From Phascolarctos cinereus (lineage: Eukaryota; Chordata; Mammalia; Diprotodontia; Phascolarctidae): a stretch of DNA of 64,000 bases. The stretch is taken from the NCBI RefSeq assembly GCF_002099425.1, contig NW_018343969.1:3620001-3684000 (forward strand). Reading direction: 5' to 3'. Both the position numbers and the translations under genes were made by a program. Shown here one piece after another: positions 34,666 to 46,410 of this stretch. Position 1 is the first letter of the stretch, and every line of letters begins with the position of its first letter. The notes under the pieces were generated by a model. That model did not search any database. It was not told the origin of the DNA and saw only the letters and a list, made by a program, of their open reading frames with translations.

Positions 34666-35365
34666 GTTTTCTTAGTAGAGAGGCAAGATTATAGCAGTAC
34701 GTTTCTATTTGTATTGCCAAGGAAATGAAGCAGAAATATGCCAAGGAATTCTGTTGCCCTCCAGAGACTGAACAGAGTGAGGAGATAATCCTCATGCCTC
34801 TTTTTATTAAGTCATGCAAACTATCTGGGGTCAAGTACTTCAACAGTGAAAGTAATAGGATTGTTTAAGGCCTGCATTCCCAGAGTGAATATAACACTGA
34901 CTCTAGGGGACTTCTAACTCTCGAGCAAAAGAGTAGAATAAGATTGGAAAGTGGATGGAAGGTCACCAGAGATGTAGCTAAAAAAGCCATAAAATACTTG
35001 AAGAAGCAGAGAGAGAAGACATTGATATTTCCCCTACTTATTAGTGTTTTCTTTACATTGTTTCAAATAACATTTTCCTTAAAACTAATGTATGAAAAAT
35101 TAATATTTAACCAGTATTCATTATATTATCTTATTATAATCGAAATGAAAAGCTTCATTTATTCTTTAAATAAGCTGATAACAGATATTGGCATGTAAGA
35201 AACTACTGCTTATGTTTGAAATTATGTTTTTTATTCCTGATTCAACTGGATAGGTTAAATATAATTTAAAATGTCTGGAACTTATGTCCTAGAATTAAAT
35301 CAGCTGGAACAAGTTACTAGCCATTGACTAATAAGTTAGGATAATAACAGGCTAAATCTCTAATG
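34666..35365. other. Unassigned DNA
   Basis: No gene or repeat recognised. The 84-codon frame at 34944-35198 has no known motif. Confidence 0.5.
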
Positions 35366-35552
35366 TTTTTAAGCAGTGGTGTCAAACTCAAATAGAACTG
35401 ATCCTTGAGCTGCATGTTGACTTAGAAAGTCACAAGTTAACATTGTCTATGTTGTTTTATATTTTCAGTTTGTTAAACATTTGTCAATTGCATTTTAATC
35501 TTGTTCAAAGCAGTTTTGCCTGTAGCCCCAGGGTTTGACACCTGTTTTTAAG
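35366..35552. mobile_element. hAT-type MITE with perfect 8-bp target-site duplication
   Basis: The element at 35374-35544 starts 'cagtggtgtcaaactca' and ends 'gggtttgacacctg', forming terminal inverted repeats with the family-typical CAG/CTG ends. The 8-bp repeat 'tttttaag' lies on both sides (35366-35373 and 35545-35552), the length hAT transposases make. At 171 bp with no coding capacity, it is a non-autonomous element. Confidence 0.88.
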
Positions 35553-35689
35553 GATTATCCTGCTTATTTTTTATTTTTAAAAAATCCACAGCAAATCATT
35601 CTATTTAAATGATCACCAGTAAAAATTCTGAGAGGCAAGAGGTAAAAACTGTGAAGTCCTAAATTAAATGTCTTAGAAGCCTGTGCACT

Positions 35690-36280
35690 TAGTATTGTTT
35701 GCACCTTTCCCTGTTCCATTCCATCTTTCCTTCAACTGTCAAGATAATTTTTGTAAACATGGGTCTTATGACATCCTTCTGTTCAGTGAGCTCTAGTGGT
35801 TCCCTATGGCTACTTTATAGCTTTCCAGTATTCTTACACTTTACTTCCTCTACATATTTTACCACCCAACAAAACCATCCTAGTTGTGATTCCTTGAACG
35901 TGACATTCCATCATCCACAGCTTTGCCTTTGCCTTGGCTGTTCTATAGGTCTAGAATGCTCTGCCCCATCACCAAAACCTCTTAGTTTCTCTGTCTTCCT
36001 TCTAAATACAGCTCAAATCCCACCTACTCCAAGAGAGACTTTCCTTAGACCCTTTTGCTGCTAATGCCTTCCCTTCTTACATCATCTTCCATATGTGTCT
36101 TATATATACCTACTTATTGACATATTATCTCCTCCTTTAGAGTGTAAACTCCTATTTTTAAAGTGAAGACTTATTTTTTTGTCTTGTTGTTGTTGTTCTG
36201 CTTTTCTTTTAAACCAAGTGCCTAACATATGACCTAGTACATACTAAACAGTTAAAAAAATTCTTGCTGATATAATGATC
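35690..36280 (+). pseudogene. L2 LINE ORF2 C-terminus and 3' UTR
   Basis: The order 'ttatgacatccttctgttca', 'ttccttgaacgtgacattcc', 'aggtctagaatgctctgccc' and 'cagctcaaatcccacctact' with 'ccaagagagactttcctta' follows the end of L2 ORF2. The 3' UTR 'agagtgtaaactcctatttt' and terminus 'gcctaacatatgacctagta' follow. An open frame of 121 codons survives by chance. Confidence 0.85.
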
Positions 36281-36469
36281 ACTGATGACTTAAATAATAG
36301 AGTGATTCTGACTGGTAGTACACATTAGTTTCACTTTAAGCTCACGGGTTATTGACATGAAGGGTGTATGTTTTATCTTTAATCAGTAAGTACCAGAAAA
36401 GTACAAAGTACATTATCTCTCACCTGAGATAGCTTGCCAGCCTTTTTTATTTTTCTTTTGAGGAAGGCT

Positions 36470-36660
36470 CATAGGAACATAAGGTTTAGAGCTGGCTGGG
36501 ACCTTAGAGATAATCAATTCCAGAACTCTCATTTTAAATATAAGAAAACTGATGCTCAGAAAACTTAAATGACTTGCCCTGAATTATATAGCTTGTAAGT
36601 TCTGAAGGCAGGATCTGAGTACATGTCTCCTTGATACCAAGTCTAGAACTCTATCTAGGA
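36470..36660 (-). mobile_element. Ther-2-like SINE
   Basis: Reversed L3 tail 'ttagagctggctgggacctt' with 'agagataatcaattcc', then core 'ttaaatgacttgccctgaat' and 'gtacatgtctccttgatacc'. Confidence 0.7.
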
Positions 36661-36922
36661 ACAGCTCAAGGTTGTGTCACACAATCTCTCAAGGGGGGAT
36701 TTTCAGTACACTTCTAGTACTGTATCATTCCAATATTGTTTAGCTATCCCTATTCTCCCAAGATTATCAGGCTTATGGGACAAAGATTTCGCCTAGACAG
36801 ACTCATATGTGAGCTTGATAAGAAGAATGGTTGTTGTAATGCATTTTGAAAAAGAAAGGTTTGACTGGCTTGGCATGTGCTGCCTCCTCTCTTTTTCCCC
36901 CAGCATGACTATCTCATGTTGT

Positions 36923-37378
36923 TTGTCCTTTATGCTCTAAGAGGACCAAAAAGACACCAGATGTGGGGGTCAATATACAGTGTGTCTGGCTGTGGTTGAT
37001 CATGCCAATATGAGCTTAGAAAGCTCTACCACAGATTGGGCACAGAGTCCTTATGACCATTTGGGAGAGAGATGTCTCTAAATTTGTGCATCTGTTTTTT
37101 CTTTTAAGCTACCTAAATTCTGCTTTGCTCATATTGCACAGGACTTTCTTTGATGCAAGCACGGCATGCTGGATGATCCTGTGCCAGAGTTTCACAATCA
37201 ATACCAAAATTGTTCAGTGACCTTGAGAGTGCATGGCTTCTTCTTACCACCACATGAGCACTTGTCTTGTGTGAGTTCTCCAAAAATAGGGTTTTTTTAG
37301 GCAAATGTATGCTTGGCATTCAAATAATGTGGCTTGACCATTGGAGTTACTAACTGTAGTACATCCTGAATGCTTGCT
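36923..37378 (-). pseudogene. LINE C-terminal segment and 3' tail (RTE-like clade)
   Basis: The minus strand encodes 'MPSIHLPKK' and then 'LNNFGIDCETLAQDHPACR' and 'VQYEQSRI'. These match the C-terminus of a widespread non-LTR RT protein ('RMPDxRLPKxxFYGEL ... LAQDRxxWR ... YEQSR'). A degraded Cys-His end follows ('LCxxCGRxFxxHIGxxxHxxTH' type, near 36990-37060). The 3' tail 'tcctcttagagcataaagga' with 'caaacaac' is shared with the repeat at 22784. The segment joins head to head with an inverted RT segment at ~37378. Confidence 0.8.
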
Positions 37379-38080
37379 CCTTTCCTGTCACCAGTGGTGT
37401 GAAGCTGGGTTATGTGCTTGCCCCCATGCTAATAAGCATGATATTTTAAGCAGTGTTCTCAGATGCCTTCAACAGGGATGGAAGTGGCATCAAGGTCAGC
37501 TACCACACTGATGGTAAATTGTTTAACTTAAAAAGGCTACAAGCCAAGATTAAAGTGGAGAGAGAGTTGGGGTGCAACTTTTTGTGCATAGATGATTGCG
37601 CTCTCAATGGGGCCTCAAAGGCTGAGATGCAGTGAAGTACGGCTTGATTCCCTGCCACTTGTGTTAATTTTGGCCTAACAATTAATATCAGGAAAACAGA
37701 GGTTCTCCACTAGCCAGCATGGCACCATCCATGTGTCAAGCCATGGACTACAGCAAATGGAGAGGTTTTAAATGTTGTGGTTAAGTTTACTTACTGGCTT
37801 CACTTACAATAGATATACTTTCCAGGGATGTATACATAGATGATGAAGTTGACACAAGCATCGTCAGAGTTAGCTCAGTGTTTGGTAGACCCCAAAAGAA
37901 AGTATGGGAGAAAAGAAGTGTTGGGCTGCCTACCAAGCTGAAGGTCCACAGAGCTGTTGTGCTGATCTCAGTGTTGTGTGCCCTGTACAGTATAGCAGCC
38001 CCATGCCAGAAAATTGAACCACTTCCATTTGAATTGTCTTAGGAAGATTCTGAAGATCACCTGGCAAGATAAGGTCCTGT
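37379..38080 (+). pseudogene. LINE reverse-transcriptase segment, inverted against its own 3' part
   Basis: The plus strand encodes 'SGVKLGYVLAPMLIS' (the SGVKQGCVLAP block), 'AFNRDGSGIKVSYHTDGKLF' and 'NLKRLQAKIKV'. 'FLCIDDCALNGASKAEMQ' then stands in the catalytic FADD position, followed by 'FGLTINIRKTEVLH' and, near 38035, 'RKILKITWQDKV'. In an intact element these lie upstream of the 36923-37378 segment and on the same strand. About 45-50 bp between the two parts are missing. Clade assignment (RTE-like) is inference. Confidence 0.82.
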
Positions 38081-38104
38081 GAGTGACAACTGGAATAGAT
38101 TTAT

Positions 38105-38275
38105 TATAGTTTAAGTCCCACCTCTGACACTTAGAGGCTGTGAGATCTAGGGCAAGTCCTTTAACATCTCTGTGCCTTTGCCAAATCTCTAAGGTCTTAA
38201 GTTGTGTGCCATACTGTACTGGTAAAAGTAGTTTTCCTTATCTGGGAGTTATGCTAGTGAAATCATAGATCAGGT
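38105..38275 (+). mobile_element. T-type CORE-SINE
   Basis: 'aagtcccacctctgacactt', 'gatctagggcaagtccttta', 'ttccttatctgggagttatg' and 'ctagtgaaatcatag' in family order. Confidence 0.7.
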
Positions 38276-39054
38276 CCCTATTCCCTAAACCTATCCCTTA
38301 TAGAGTCAATAAACTCAAAAGACATAATTACATGATAAAAAATATTCACTTCTCACCTGAGCTTATGCAGCCTCTTATAGACTTGAGCAGTTTCCACAGT
38401 TTGTAGAATTATTCTCTATTCATAAGTACTGGGAGTATAGCTTAGTTTGCTTAGCCCCTCAGAAACACTTCTCCAAGAATGAGAAAACAAAAATTGATGA
38501 ACTGGTCAAATGAAGATACAAGAACTCTGCAGGAAACCTGAATTCTGTCCTCTTCCTAGCATAGTGTACAGACTCAAGATCCTTTAAGAAACAAAACTTT
38601 TCTCCATTTTATCTGTTCTGTCAGAAACAGGGAAGTCTAACTAATTTTTACTACAGCTAGCTCATTGCAGAGCAAAGTGAGAGGATTTATGCTTTTTTGA
38701 AGCAAGAAATTTTTAGGTGTGAGCCTATTGCCTTTTCAGACTTTAAGTGGCCCATTGAATATAGAAGAATCAGGAAATGGAGCGGGTACAAGCTAGCCAT
38801 CTCTAGCGATAGTCAGCTTGGAGAAAAGGACTAACTCTTCAATTTTTCCTTTGTACATCTTGGAGAGAGCAGCAGCACAAGTCCCTTTTCCTCACAAATC
38901 TATCAACTGTGGCATTTTGCCAAAGAAGCACATGAAAAATCCAGCACCTATAACTTGGGCCCTTTTCAAGAGATGTCAGATCTCCCTGAGTCAGTATTCC
39001 TGATGATTATTGGGTACATGTCCATATTCTGCTTCTTTCTGAAAGTGAGTAGCA
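38276..39054. other. Unassigned DNA
   Basis: No gene or repeat recognised. Confidence 0.5.
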
Positions 39055-39540
39055 GATAAGAAATAATGAGCAGGAAGATTTTAGAAAAACCAGGAGACAC
39101 TTGCATGAACTGATGCTGAGTGAAATCAGCAGGACCAGGAGAACATTGTACACAGCAACAGCAGTATTGTGTAATGAGCAACTGTAATAGACTTAATTCT
39201 TCTTAGTAATGCAATTATCCAAGACAATTCCAAAACACTCATGATGGAAAATGCTATCCACATCCAGAGAAAGAACTATGAAATCTGAATGTAGATCAAA
39301 GCATACTATTTTCACTATTTTTCATGGTTTTTCCCTTTTGTTCTGTTTCTTCTTTCACAACATGAACAATGTGGAAATATGTTTAACATGATTGCACATG
39401 TATAACTGTAGCAGATTGCTTGCTCTCTTGGGGAGGGGGGTAGGAAAAAATTTTGGAATCTTATGAAAATGAATATTGAAAACTATCTTTACATATAATT
39501 GGGAAAAATAAAATACCATTTACAAAAAAAGAAAGAAAGA
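39055..39540 (+). mobile_element. L1 LINE 3' end with tail
   Basis: 'gcatgaactgatgctgagtg', 'caggaccaggagaacattgt', 'atgctatccacatccagaga' and 'cttggggaggggggtaggaa', then an A-rich end '...aaaataaaatacc' and 'aaaaaaagaaagaaagaa'. This is the best-preserved L1 3' UTR in the window. Confidence 0.9.
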
Positions 39541-40144
39541 AGGTGAGTAACAGTAGTGTAGGCTAGGATTTTACAATACCCTGAGGCTGGAGATGGTAGG
39601 CCCCCAAGCCAAACAACAAAGACATGCACTCTACCTAGAAGTAGGCCCAGGGGCACCAGTGGAGTGTTTTGTTTTTCCAAGATGCCACATCCTGTAAGGA
39701 ACACAAAGACATCCAAAGAAGATGTAGATGGTAGCCGCAGGGTTTCAGACTTGTACATTGCTTTGACCATTGATGTCAGCCATCTCATATGTACTTATAT
39801 CTGCTTGCAAATTCTGAGTAGGCCCATTATTCCCACTGACCCTATGTGCATTTGTGGGATAGTATGACACAGTTAATGGACTTTTTTTTTTGTTATGCTA
39901 TTTCAGTAAATGATTTTGCTTTGAGTTAGTTGTGTGATCTGGCTGGCTGTTATAGAAAAAAAATATGGTGTTTGGGAGCTATAGTTTTAGGGGTGGAGAC
40001 CCACAAAGTAACTTGACCCTGTAGCAGTCGTCATACAGTGGGATTCAGTTTATGAATGTGAGTTGGAGCGGGAATCCCAGAAAAAGCTATATATCCTTAA
40101 ATACTCACCAGAAAATCTGGCTTAAGTGAATTTTAGAGTCAGGG
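39541..40144. other. Unassigned DNA
   Basis: No repeat recognised. The 67-codon frame at 39664-39867 has no motif I know, and I cannot support an exon. Confidence 0.5.
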
Positions 40145-40350
40145 TAGATAATGGATATAGAGTTGGCATTAGAGTCAAAAAAGCTTGACTTGTCTCTAAC
40201 ACACACTAGCGGTGTGGCTTGGTCATGTCGTGTAACTTCTCGGTGCTCCAAGTGAATCTATATGACTATAACTTGCAAAAATAATTATCTCTTGGTAGAG
40301 GAAGTTTCCTCATTGGTACTCTTAAATCAGTGAAATTTTAGGTCTAATAA
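40145..40350 (+). mobile_element. T-type CORE-SINE
   Basis: Core 'gtgtggcttggtcatgtcgt', 3' block 'ggtagaggaagtttcctcat' and terminus 'aatcagtgaaattttaggtc'. Confidence 0.7.
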
Positions 40351-40959
40351 AAAAGTGATTTTTTCAGGCCAGGCTTCCTATAAGTGTATTTTTCTCCATC
40401 ATTCATGGGATACTGTTCAGAATATTCCCTTAGCCGTCCCTGTAAGAGTGTGAGCAAGTGTGTACTAAAAGGTTATTGCCCTTCATTGCCATTTTCTGCT
40501 TGGTAAGTAGATCAGGTACTGCTGAAGCAGTTTTAGGCTATGTGTTAGATTTATTAAAGACCCTTTGGAAACGGTGATAGTTTACATTAATGTTTGTATT
40601 TTAATCTTTTCCTTAATCTTTGATATCAGTATCTTATTTACATAGATCAGTAAGAGCTATTTTAATTGCACACCCAATCTCTTTTTATTTTTTGTTAAAT
40701 TTGGTATTTGATCTTTGTTCTAACAAGTTGATAGCCTAACTGTGGACAGCTGACTCAGAAACGACCCCCATATTAGTAGTTGGCTAAACCCTGGCTTTTA
40801 GGATATTCTCACTTTTACATTTTATATTACTAATTTTTGCCTTGTCTGATATTTCCTGATTCTCATTTTAAGAGAAGTAGTCATGATGTATTTACATGAG
40901 GCTTTTTATATTTTACATGAGCCTTTGGCCATTTTTATTTCTTATTCTTGAACCATGTT
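40351..40959. other. Unassigned DNA
   Basis: Nothing recognised. Confidence 0.5.
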
Positions 40960-41115
40960 ACATGTACACACATACATATGTATGTATGTATACATATACA
41001 TACATGTGTACACATGTACACATATATGTGTATATGCATTATATATAGAGAGAGACAGAGAGATGGAGAGAGACAGAGACAGAGAGACAGAAAGAGAGAC
41101 AGAGACACAAGGAGA
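40960..41115. repeat. Compound microsatellite (CATA/TGTA)n then (GAGACA)n-like
   Basis: About 80 bp of ACATACATATG-type sequence, then 70 bp of imperfect GAGA/GACAGA. Frames through it on both strands are artefacts. Confidence 0.93.
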
Positions 41116-41509
41116 GGTGAGTGGGTGTTATTTTCCTTCTTCACAATCGAATTTGCATTGACTTCCTCAAATGTTAAAGTATTTGGTTATTTAATGTAGA
41201 AGGTCTTTTAATTTTTTAGTTTTGTTTTTTTGCCTTCTCATCCCTTGCAAAAGCTGTTGGTCCATATACTATACTTTTCTTCTTGGTGGTCTTTTTGCAC
41301 CCACTTACAATGAGCCGCCATAATGCAAGATGATCAAGTATCTCATAAAATTTCTTTTTTTTCCCCCTTTGGGCATATGAAAAATCCAGCTCAAATAACA
41401 CATTTATTTGCCTCTCCAAGGAAAACCTGCAAGCAAACCATTTTGCTGCATTTCCTTTTTTTTTCCTTTCGGTTCATTTATCATAACAATTAAGTTAATG
41501 CTGATAATC
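41116..41509. other. Unassigned DNA
   Basis: Nothing recognised. Confidence 0.5.
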
Positions 41510-41995
41510 TAAAAAATACAATTAGAGTAAGAAGTCCAGGATGACACCTAGGTTGTGAACCTTGCTCCCTGGGAAGGAGAGTTAGGTATCAGTGACAATA
41601 ACAGGAAAGTCAGGGAGAGGGTTTGGAGTTAAATAATGAGTTCAGTTTTGAAGATGCTGAGTTTAATATGGCTACAAGATATTCAGTGTGAGATATTGAA
41701 TTGGTAGTATGAGATGTGAGACTGGAAATCAGGAAAGAGGTTAGAGGTGGATAAATAGATCTGAGAATCTTCTACATAGAAAGGACAATTGAATCTATGA
41801 GAACTGATGAGATCATCAAGCAAAATATTATAATGAGAGAAGAAAGCCCAGGAGAGAGCCTTGAGGAAGACCCAGGTTTTGTGGATGGGACCATGATGAA
41901 GATCTAGCAAAGAAGATGAGGGATCTGTCAAATGGGAGTTTTACATGAAAATAGTCCTGTCCTACCAATAACAGGAAGCCACTACTCATTGCCCT
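41510..41995 (-). pseudogene. L2 LINE RT fragment
   Basis: The minus strand encodes 'LPQGSLLGFLLS' (the VPQGSVLGPLLF block) and then 'DLISSHRFNCPFYVEDSQIY' with 'LSTSNLFPDFQSHIS' (the GFxxHLYADDSQIYxS block with the catalytic YADD altered to YVED). Further down, 'SSWTSY'-type text fits 'NLGVILDSSL'. Frame breaks lie between blocks. Confidence 0.8.
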
Positions 41996-42364
41996 TCTCT
42001 TCTGTTCTGGTCTATTCTGCTGGCTGGAGTGAAAGAGAAAGTATTCTTGCCCTATTCCAACCTGTTCCAAAGAGCTAGAATGCAACTTGATGTCAATCAT
42101 CAGGTAATATGGTATCCCTTGCTGAGGATGTGTAAGCAGGAAGGCTTGTCAGAGCAGCAACAAAACTGGAGGAGCTCTTTTGAGTAGGGTGATTCTTTAT
42201 ATATTAGAGATATATCAATAAATGATGATGGACACTCTGAACAGTGATCATAGCAATAGCTCCATTCAGTTTCCAGATGTATGTGATATGAAAAGGACTT
42301 GTGACTACATAAATCTTTTCATTCATAATTATGTGGATGGATAAGAAGAGTAGTGGCATTATAC
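41996..42364. other. Unassigned DNA
   Basis: Possibly the start of the same L2 at its left edge. Nothing else recognised. Confidence 0.45.
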
Positions 42365-42620
42365 TGAATAAAGAAAGTTAGACTTGGAATTTGGAGAGAG
42401 TTGGGTTCAAATTTTGCCACTGAAACATACTAGCTTTGTGATCATGAGAAGGTTATTTAAAATTTTTCTTAGGCTTAGCTTTTTATCAGTAAAATGGGGA
42501 TGATTTCAGATATAGTACTTAACTCACAGGGTTGTTGGGAGGCTTAAATGAAATGATGTCTAGTAAGTATTTCCCAAACCTTAGGGTGCCACATAAATAT
42601 CAGAGATTTTATTTCTTAAG
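42365..42620 (+). mobile_element. MIR-like SINE
   Basis: Core 'gagttgggttcaaattttgc', 'gtaaaatggggatgatttca', 'tcacagggttgttgggaggc' and tail 'ccacataaatatcagagatt'. Confidence 0.8.
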
Positions 42621-42639
42621 CACAAATTGGAATATACCT

Positions 42640-42640
<1 letters not shown>

Positions 42641-42689
<49 letters not shown>
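42641..42689 (+). repeat. (TATC)12 microsatellite
   Basis: About 12 perfect tetranucleotide units. Confidence 0.97.
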
Positions 42690-42691
<2 letters not shown>

Positions 42692-43094
42692 AGATATGTA
42701 CTTGATATGATGTACATGATGTACACACTTAAATATTCCTATAGTTCTATTAACTTTTTAATACAAGTATTTTCTTGAGACAATGATGCATACCATCTCC
42801 CTGCCTGCCCATCCTGTGTGAGTCTTGTTCATATTTTCCCATAGGTTCACCACACAGGGTTCAGCCAATATGATGGGGGTCTTCCTCATTTTCTCTTAAT
42901 ATCAAGACTATACTGATGGAGCACATAGGATGGCTAGTGATTGTTACCACTTGTTCTTACTTCATGACCAGTCTTTTACCTTTTAAAAATTCATACTTTT
43001 AAGTCTTCTATAACATTTTTTCTTTTTTGTAATTCCTTTTTTATAATGTGCTTTACCTGCTCACACCTACCTTGTGCCATTGCATACAGACATG

Positions 43095-43120
43095 GACACA
43101 CACACACACACACACACACA
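43095..43120 (+). repeat. (CA)13 microsatellite
   Basis: Perfect CA run after 'catgga'. The interval 42690-43094 before it shows nothing recognisable. Confidence 0.95.
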
Positions 43121-43729
43121 ATGCTTAATGTGTATTCATTGTCTCAACTGGTGTAAATACAACTTCATCTTTGACTCTTGTTCTGTATAGAAATAGGAAA
43201 TAATGATGGTAGAGTAGTTGTTCCAAAGTTATGCAACAGTTATCCTATCACTCCTTGAAGCTTCTACCCTCCATTTGACTATTGATATGATGCTGTGACA
43301 TGTCTCTGACATTGAGAAGTACTCGAGGCACATTTTTCCTGGCATGTGAGGCAGCAGTGAAGCAGAGAAAACAAGGCTGACTTAATGACTGACTGACTTC
43401 AATGGTGTGTTAAGTATTCAGTCCCACTGGGTTTGAGGCAGGCTTTGGTATGAGTTTCCTGTTTCATGGCATTGGTGTCGGCCAACATTTATGAAGCAGC
43501 CACACTTTGCCAACCACTGTTTTCAACCTGTAGGATCTTTGCAGATTAGGTCTCAGGATGAAGAAGAGAGAGTGGGAAAATTATAAAGGAAGAGGATTAA
43601 AAAGGAATGTGCTTTTTAGAGATTTAAGCACTTTCCAATGTTTTGTATTTGAAGTTCAGTGATTATTTTTTGGCTTGAACTATTTAGATAAATTGAGCAT
43701 CTAATGTTTCATTGCTTAATAGCATGCTG
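43121..43729. other. Unassigned DNA with a block resembling 44083-44190
   Basis: The stretch 43308-43400 starting 'gacattgagaagtactcgag' resembles 44083-44190 ('gacattaggaagcactgcag'). No gene recognised. Confidence 0.45.
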
Positions 43730-43925
43730 TTGTAAATGGAGATCTGGCCTCAGAGCCAGAAAGACTTAGGTTGAAGGGCTGCTTGTGATCCATAATGGAT
43801 AAGCAATTGTGGAAAATCTTAGTGCTATAGGCAACTCTAAAAATATTTACTGCAGAAAGGGTGCCAATTTGCATTATTAGAGAGAAATTCTTTAACCAGC
43901 TTTCTTTATACTATGATGTTGCAAG
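43730..43925 (+). mobile_element. T-type CORE-SINE
   Basis: 'gagatctggcctcagagcca', 'tgccaatttgcattattaga' and 'gagaaattctttaaccagct' in family order. Strongly diverged. Confidence 0.65.
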
Positions 43926-45262
43926 TACAACCTTTTCTTTATCCCCTTGTCCCCAATTTTTTAAAAATGAGAATATAAATGGGAAAATTTATGTTTGAGT
44001 AGAACCAGGGCGCTTTAGGATGTGAGATTAGTGGCAGTAGTATAACTGCCAATGAGGGTACATTAATGGATCCAAGACATTGGACATTAGGAAGCACTGC
44101 AGGTACATTTTGCTTGCCACATTAGACACCACTGAGAAAGGAAAAAAAACCCCACAAGGCTTATGTAATGGCTAACTTAATAGGCAGCTTACTACATAGT
44201 CCAATAAACAAAGCTTTCCCCAGGAACACATACACATGCTTTGTTTGATTTGTGAGACAAAATTCTTTCCCAAATATTCTGGATGAATAAAAATTTGTAA
44301 ATGGTAAATGGAAAATAAATAGTTATTTTATTTCAAAATCTTTCTGAAATGATAGACTGGTTAAAATGATAGAGAATGGTAAATTTTAGCAGCTATTTGA
44401 ACTAGAATTGGGATAATAAAGGTTGAGATGCTGTTAGAACCTGCTGGGATGAGGAAGTTTGAAGAATGAAGAAAAGCCAGGAGCTGCTGCCACCTCATCA
44501 GCCAGAGGCAGCCAATATATTGCAATCTATTGATAGTAGGCTTACCAAGTTAGCTGATAAGATGTTATGGATTTCTGAGATCAGTGTCAGAATTTTGGAA
44601 GGGCGAGTTGTTGATAGCCCACTAAGAAGAAGTCAGGTCAGTTAAAAGGATGATAAGGAAGCTATGGAGTCAGAACTGAGGTACGAAAGCAGCAAGCATA
44701 GATAATCATTATTGTTACCACAATCAGGGAAGCAGGGCAGTTGGACTAGAGCAGGGAGGTAGTAGCTGCTAAATCAATCGTTATAATGAGGTCATCAGCC
44801 TGTGTCCCAATCTGAGATGGCCTGCAGGCATCATAGCAAAGCAGAGAAAGAGCTGACCACTGGACTGGTGTTATTTAAACTTATACTGTAGCTGTACATT
44901 TCAGTTTGTGGACAATTGGGAGAATAAGGAGGCCTCCTTGTGGCAGAGCTGGGAAGTTCTGGGAAGTCTGGTTATTTGACTAATTTTGCCTGTGCTGTGG
45001 TTGTTTAGATAGTCCTGTAAGCTCTCTGGTGCCTTCTACACTTGCCTATACTTTCATTGGCAGTCACTCAGTTGCCACTATTCTCACTCACATCCCAAGC
45101 TCCAGAAGAGCTGGTAAATACCCTGGATAATCTTTTTTTCCTCATGTGGTGATGACAAAGAGAATGTTTTCTCTGTGTGTATATCATCCAATTATTACAT
45201 CGTTTACATTGCTTCCCAATGCAGGCATTGCTGTATGTTGGGAGGTATTAGAACTCACACTC
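43926..45262. other. Unassigned DNA
   Basis: No gene or named repeat. It contains the second of the two similar blocks (44083-44190) and a G/A-rich stretch at 44450-44780. Its right edge holds the left copy of the L1 target-site duplication. Confidence 0.45.
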
Positions 45263-45275
45263 CTGGTTACAGTCC

Positions 45276-46379
45276 TGAGCAATTTATATTTTTGTAAATA
45301 TTCATCCATTCTACTTAGATTATTAAATTTATTGGCATACAGTTGGGCAAAATAGCTCCTAATTATTGTTTTATTTTTATTTTTTCTTTCTTGGTGGTAG
45401 ATACACCGTTTTCGTTTTAGATACTGGAAATTTGGTTTTCTTATTTCTTTTTTTTTAAATTAAATTAATCAGAGGTTTGCCTATTTTATTAGTTTTGTTT
45501 TCATAAAACCAGCTCTTAGTTTTATTTATTAGTTCAATATTTTTCTTAATTTCAATTTCATTAATTTCTCCTTTGGTTTTCAGTATTTCTAATTTGGTAT
45601 TTAATTGAGGATTTTTAATGTTCTTTTTCTAGTTTTTTAGTTGTATGCCCAATTCATTGATTTCCTCTTTCTCTATTTTATTCATGTAAGCATTTAAAGA
45701 TATAAAACTTCCCCTAAGAACTGTTTTCACTGCATCCCATAAGTTTTGGTATGTTGTCTCATTATTGTCATTCTCTTGAATTAAGTTATTGATTATTTGT
45801 ATGATTTGCTGTTTGACCCATTCATTTTTTAGAATTAGATTATTTAGTTTCCAATTATTTTTTAGTCTATCTTTCCATGGCCCTTTATTATACATAATTT
45901 TTATTGCATCATGATCTGAAAAGGATGCTTTTAATATTTCTTCCTTTCTGCATTGGATTGTGAGGTTTTTATGCCCTAGTACATGGTCAATTTTTGTGTA
46001 TGTGCAATGTACCACCAAGAAAAAAGTATTTTCCTTTCTATCCCCATTCAATTTTCTCCAGAGGTCTACCATACTAACTTTTCTAAAATTCTATTCACCT
46101 CCTTAACTTCTTTCTTGTTTATTTTGTGGTTAGATTTATCTAGTTCAGAGAGGGGGAGATTGAGGTCCCCCACTACTATAGTTTTACTATTTATTTCTTC
46201 CTGTAACTCCCTGAACTTCTTCTCTAAGAATTTGGATGCTATACCATTTGGTGCATTTTTGTCTAGTAATTATATTTCATCATTGTCTATGGTGCCTTTT
46301 ACCAGAATATAATTTCCTTCCTTATCTCTTTTGATAAGACATACACACACACACACACACATACACACACACACATACA

Positions 46380-46410
<31 letters not shown>

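Noticed and set aside
35699-36064. 121-codon frame as a host exon
   Set aside because: It coincides with the C-terminal and 3' UTR text of an L2 LINE, in L2 order and strand.
37113-37319. Host gene fragment on the minus strand
   Set aside because: The peptide matches the C-terminal part of a LINE RT protein and pairs with the adjacent inverted RT segment.
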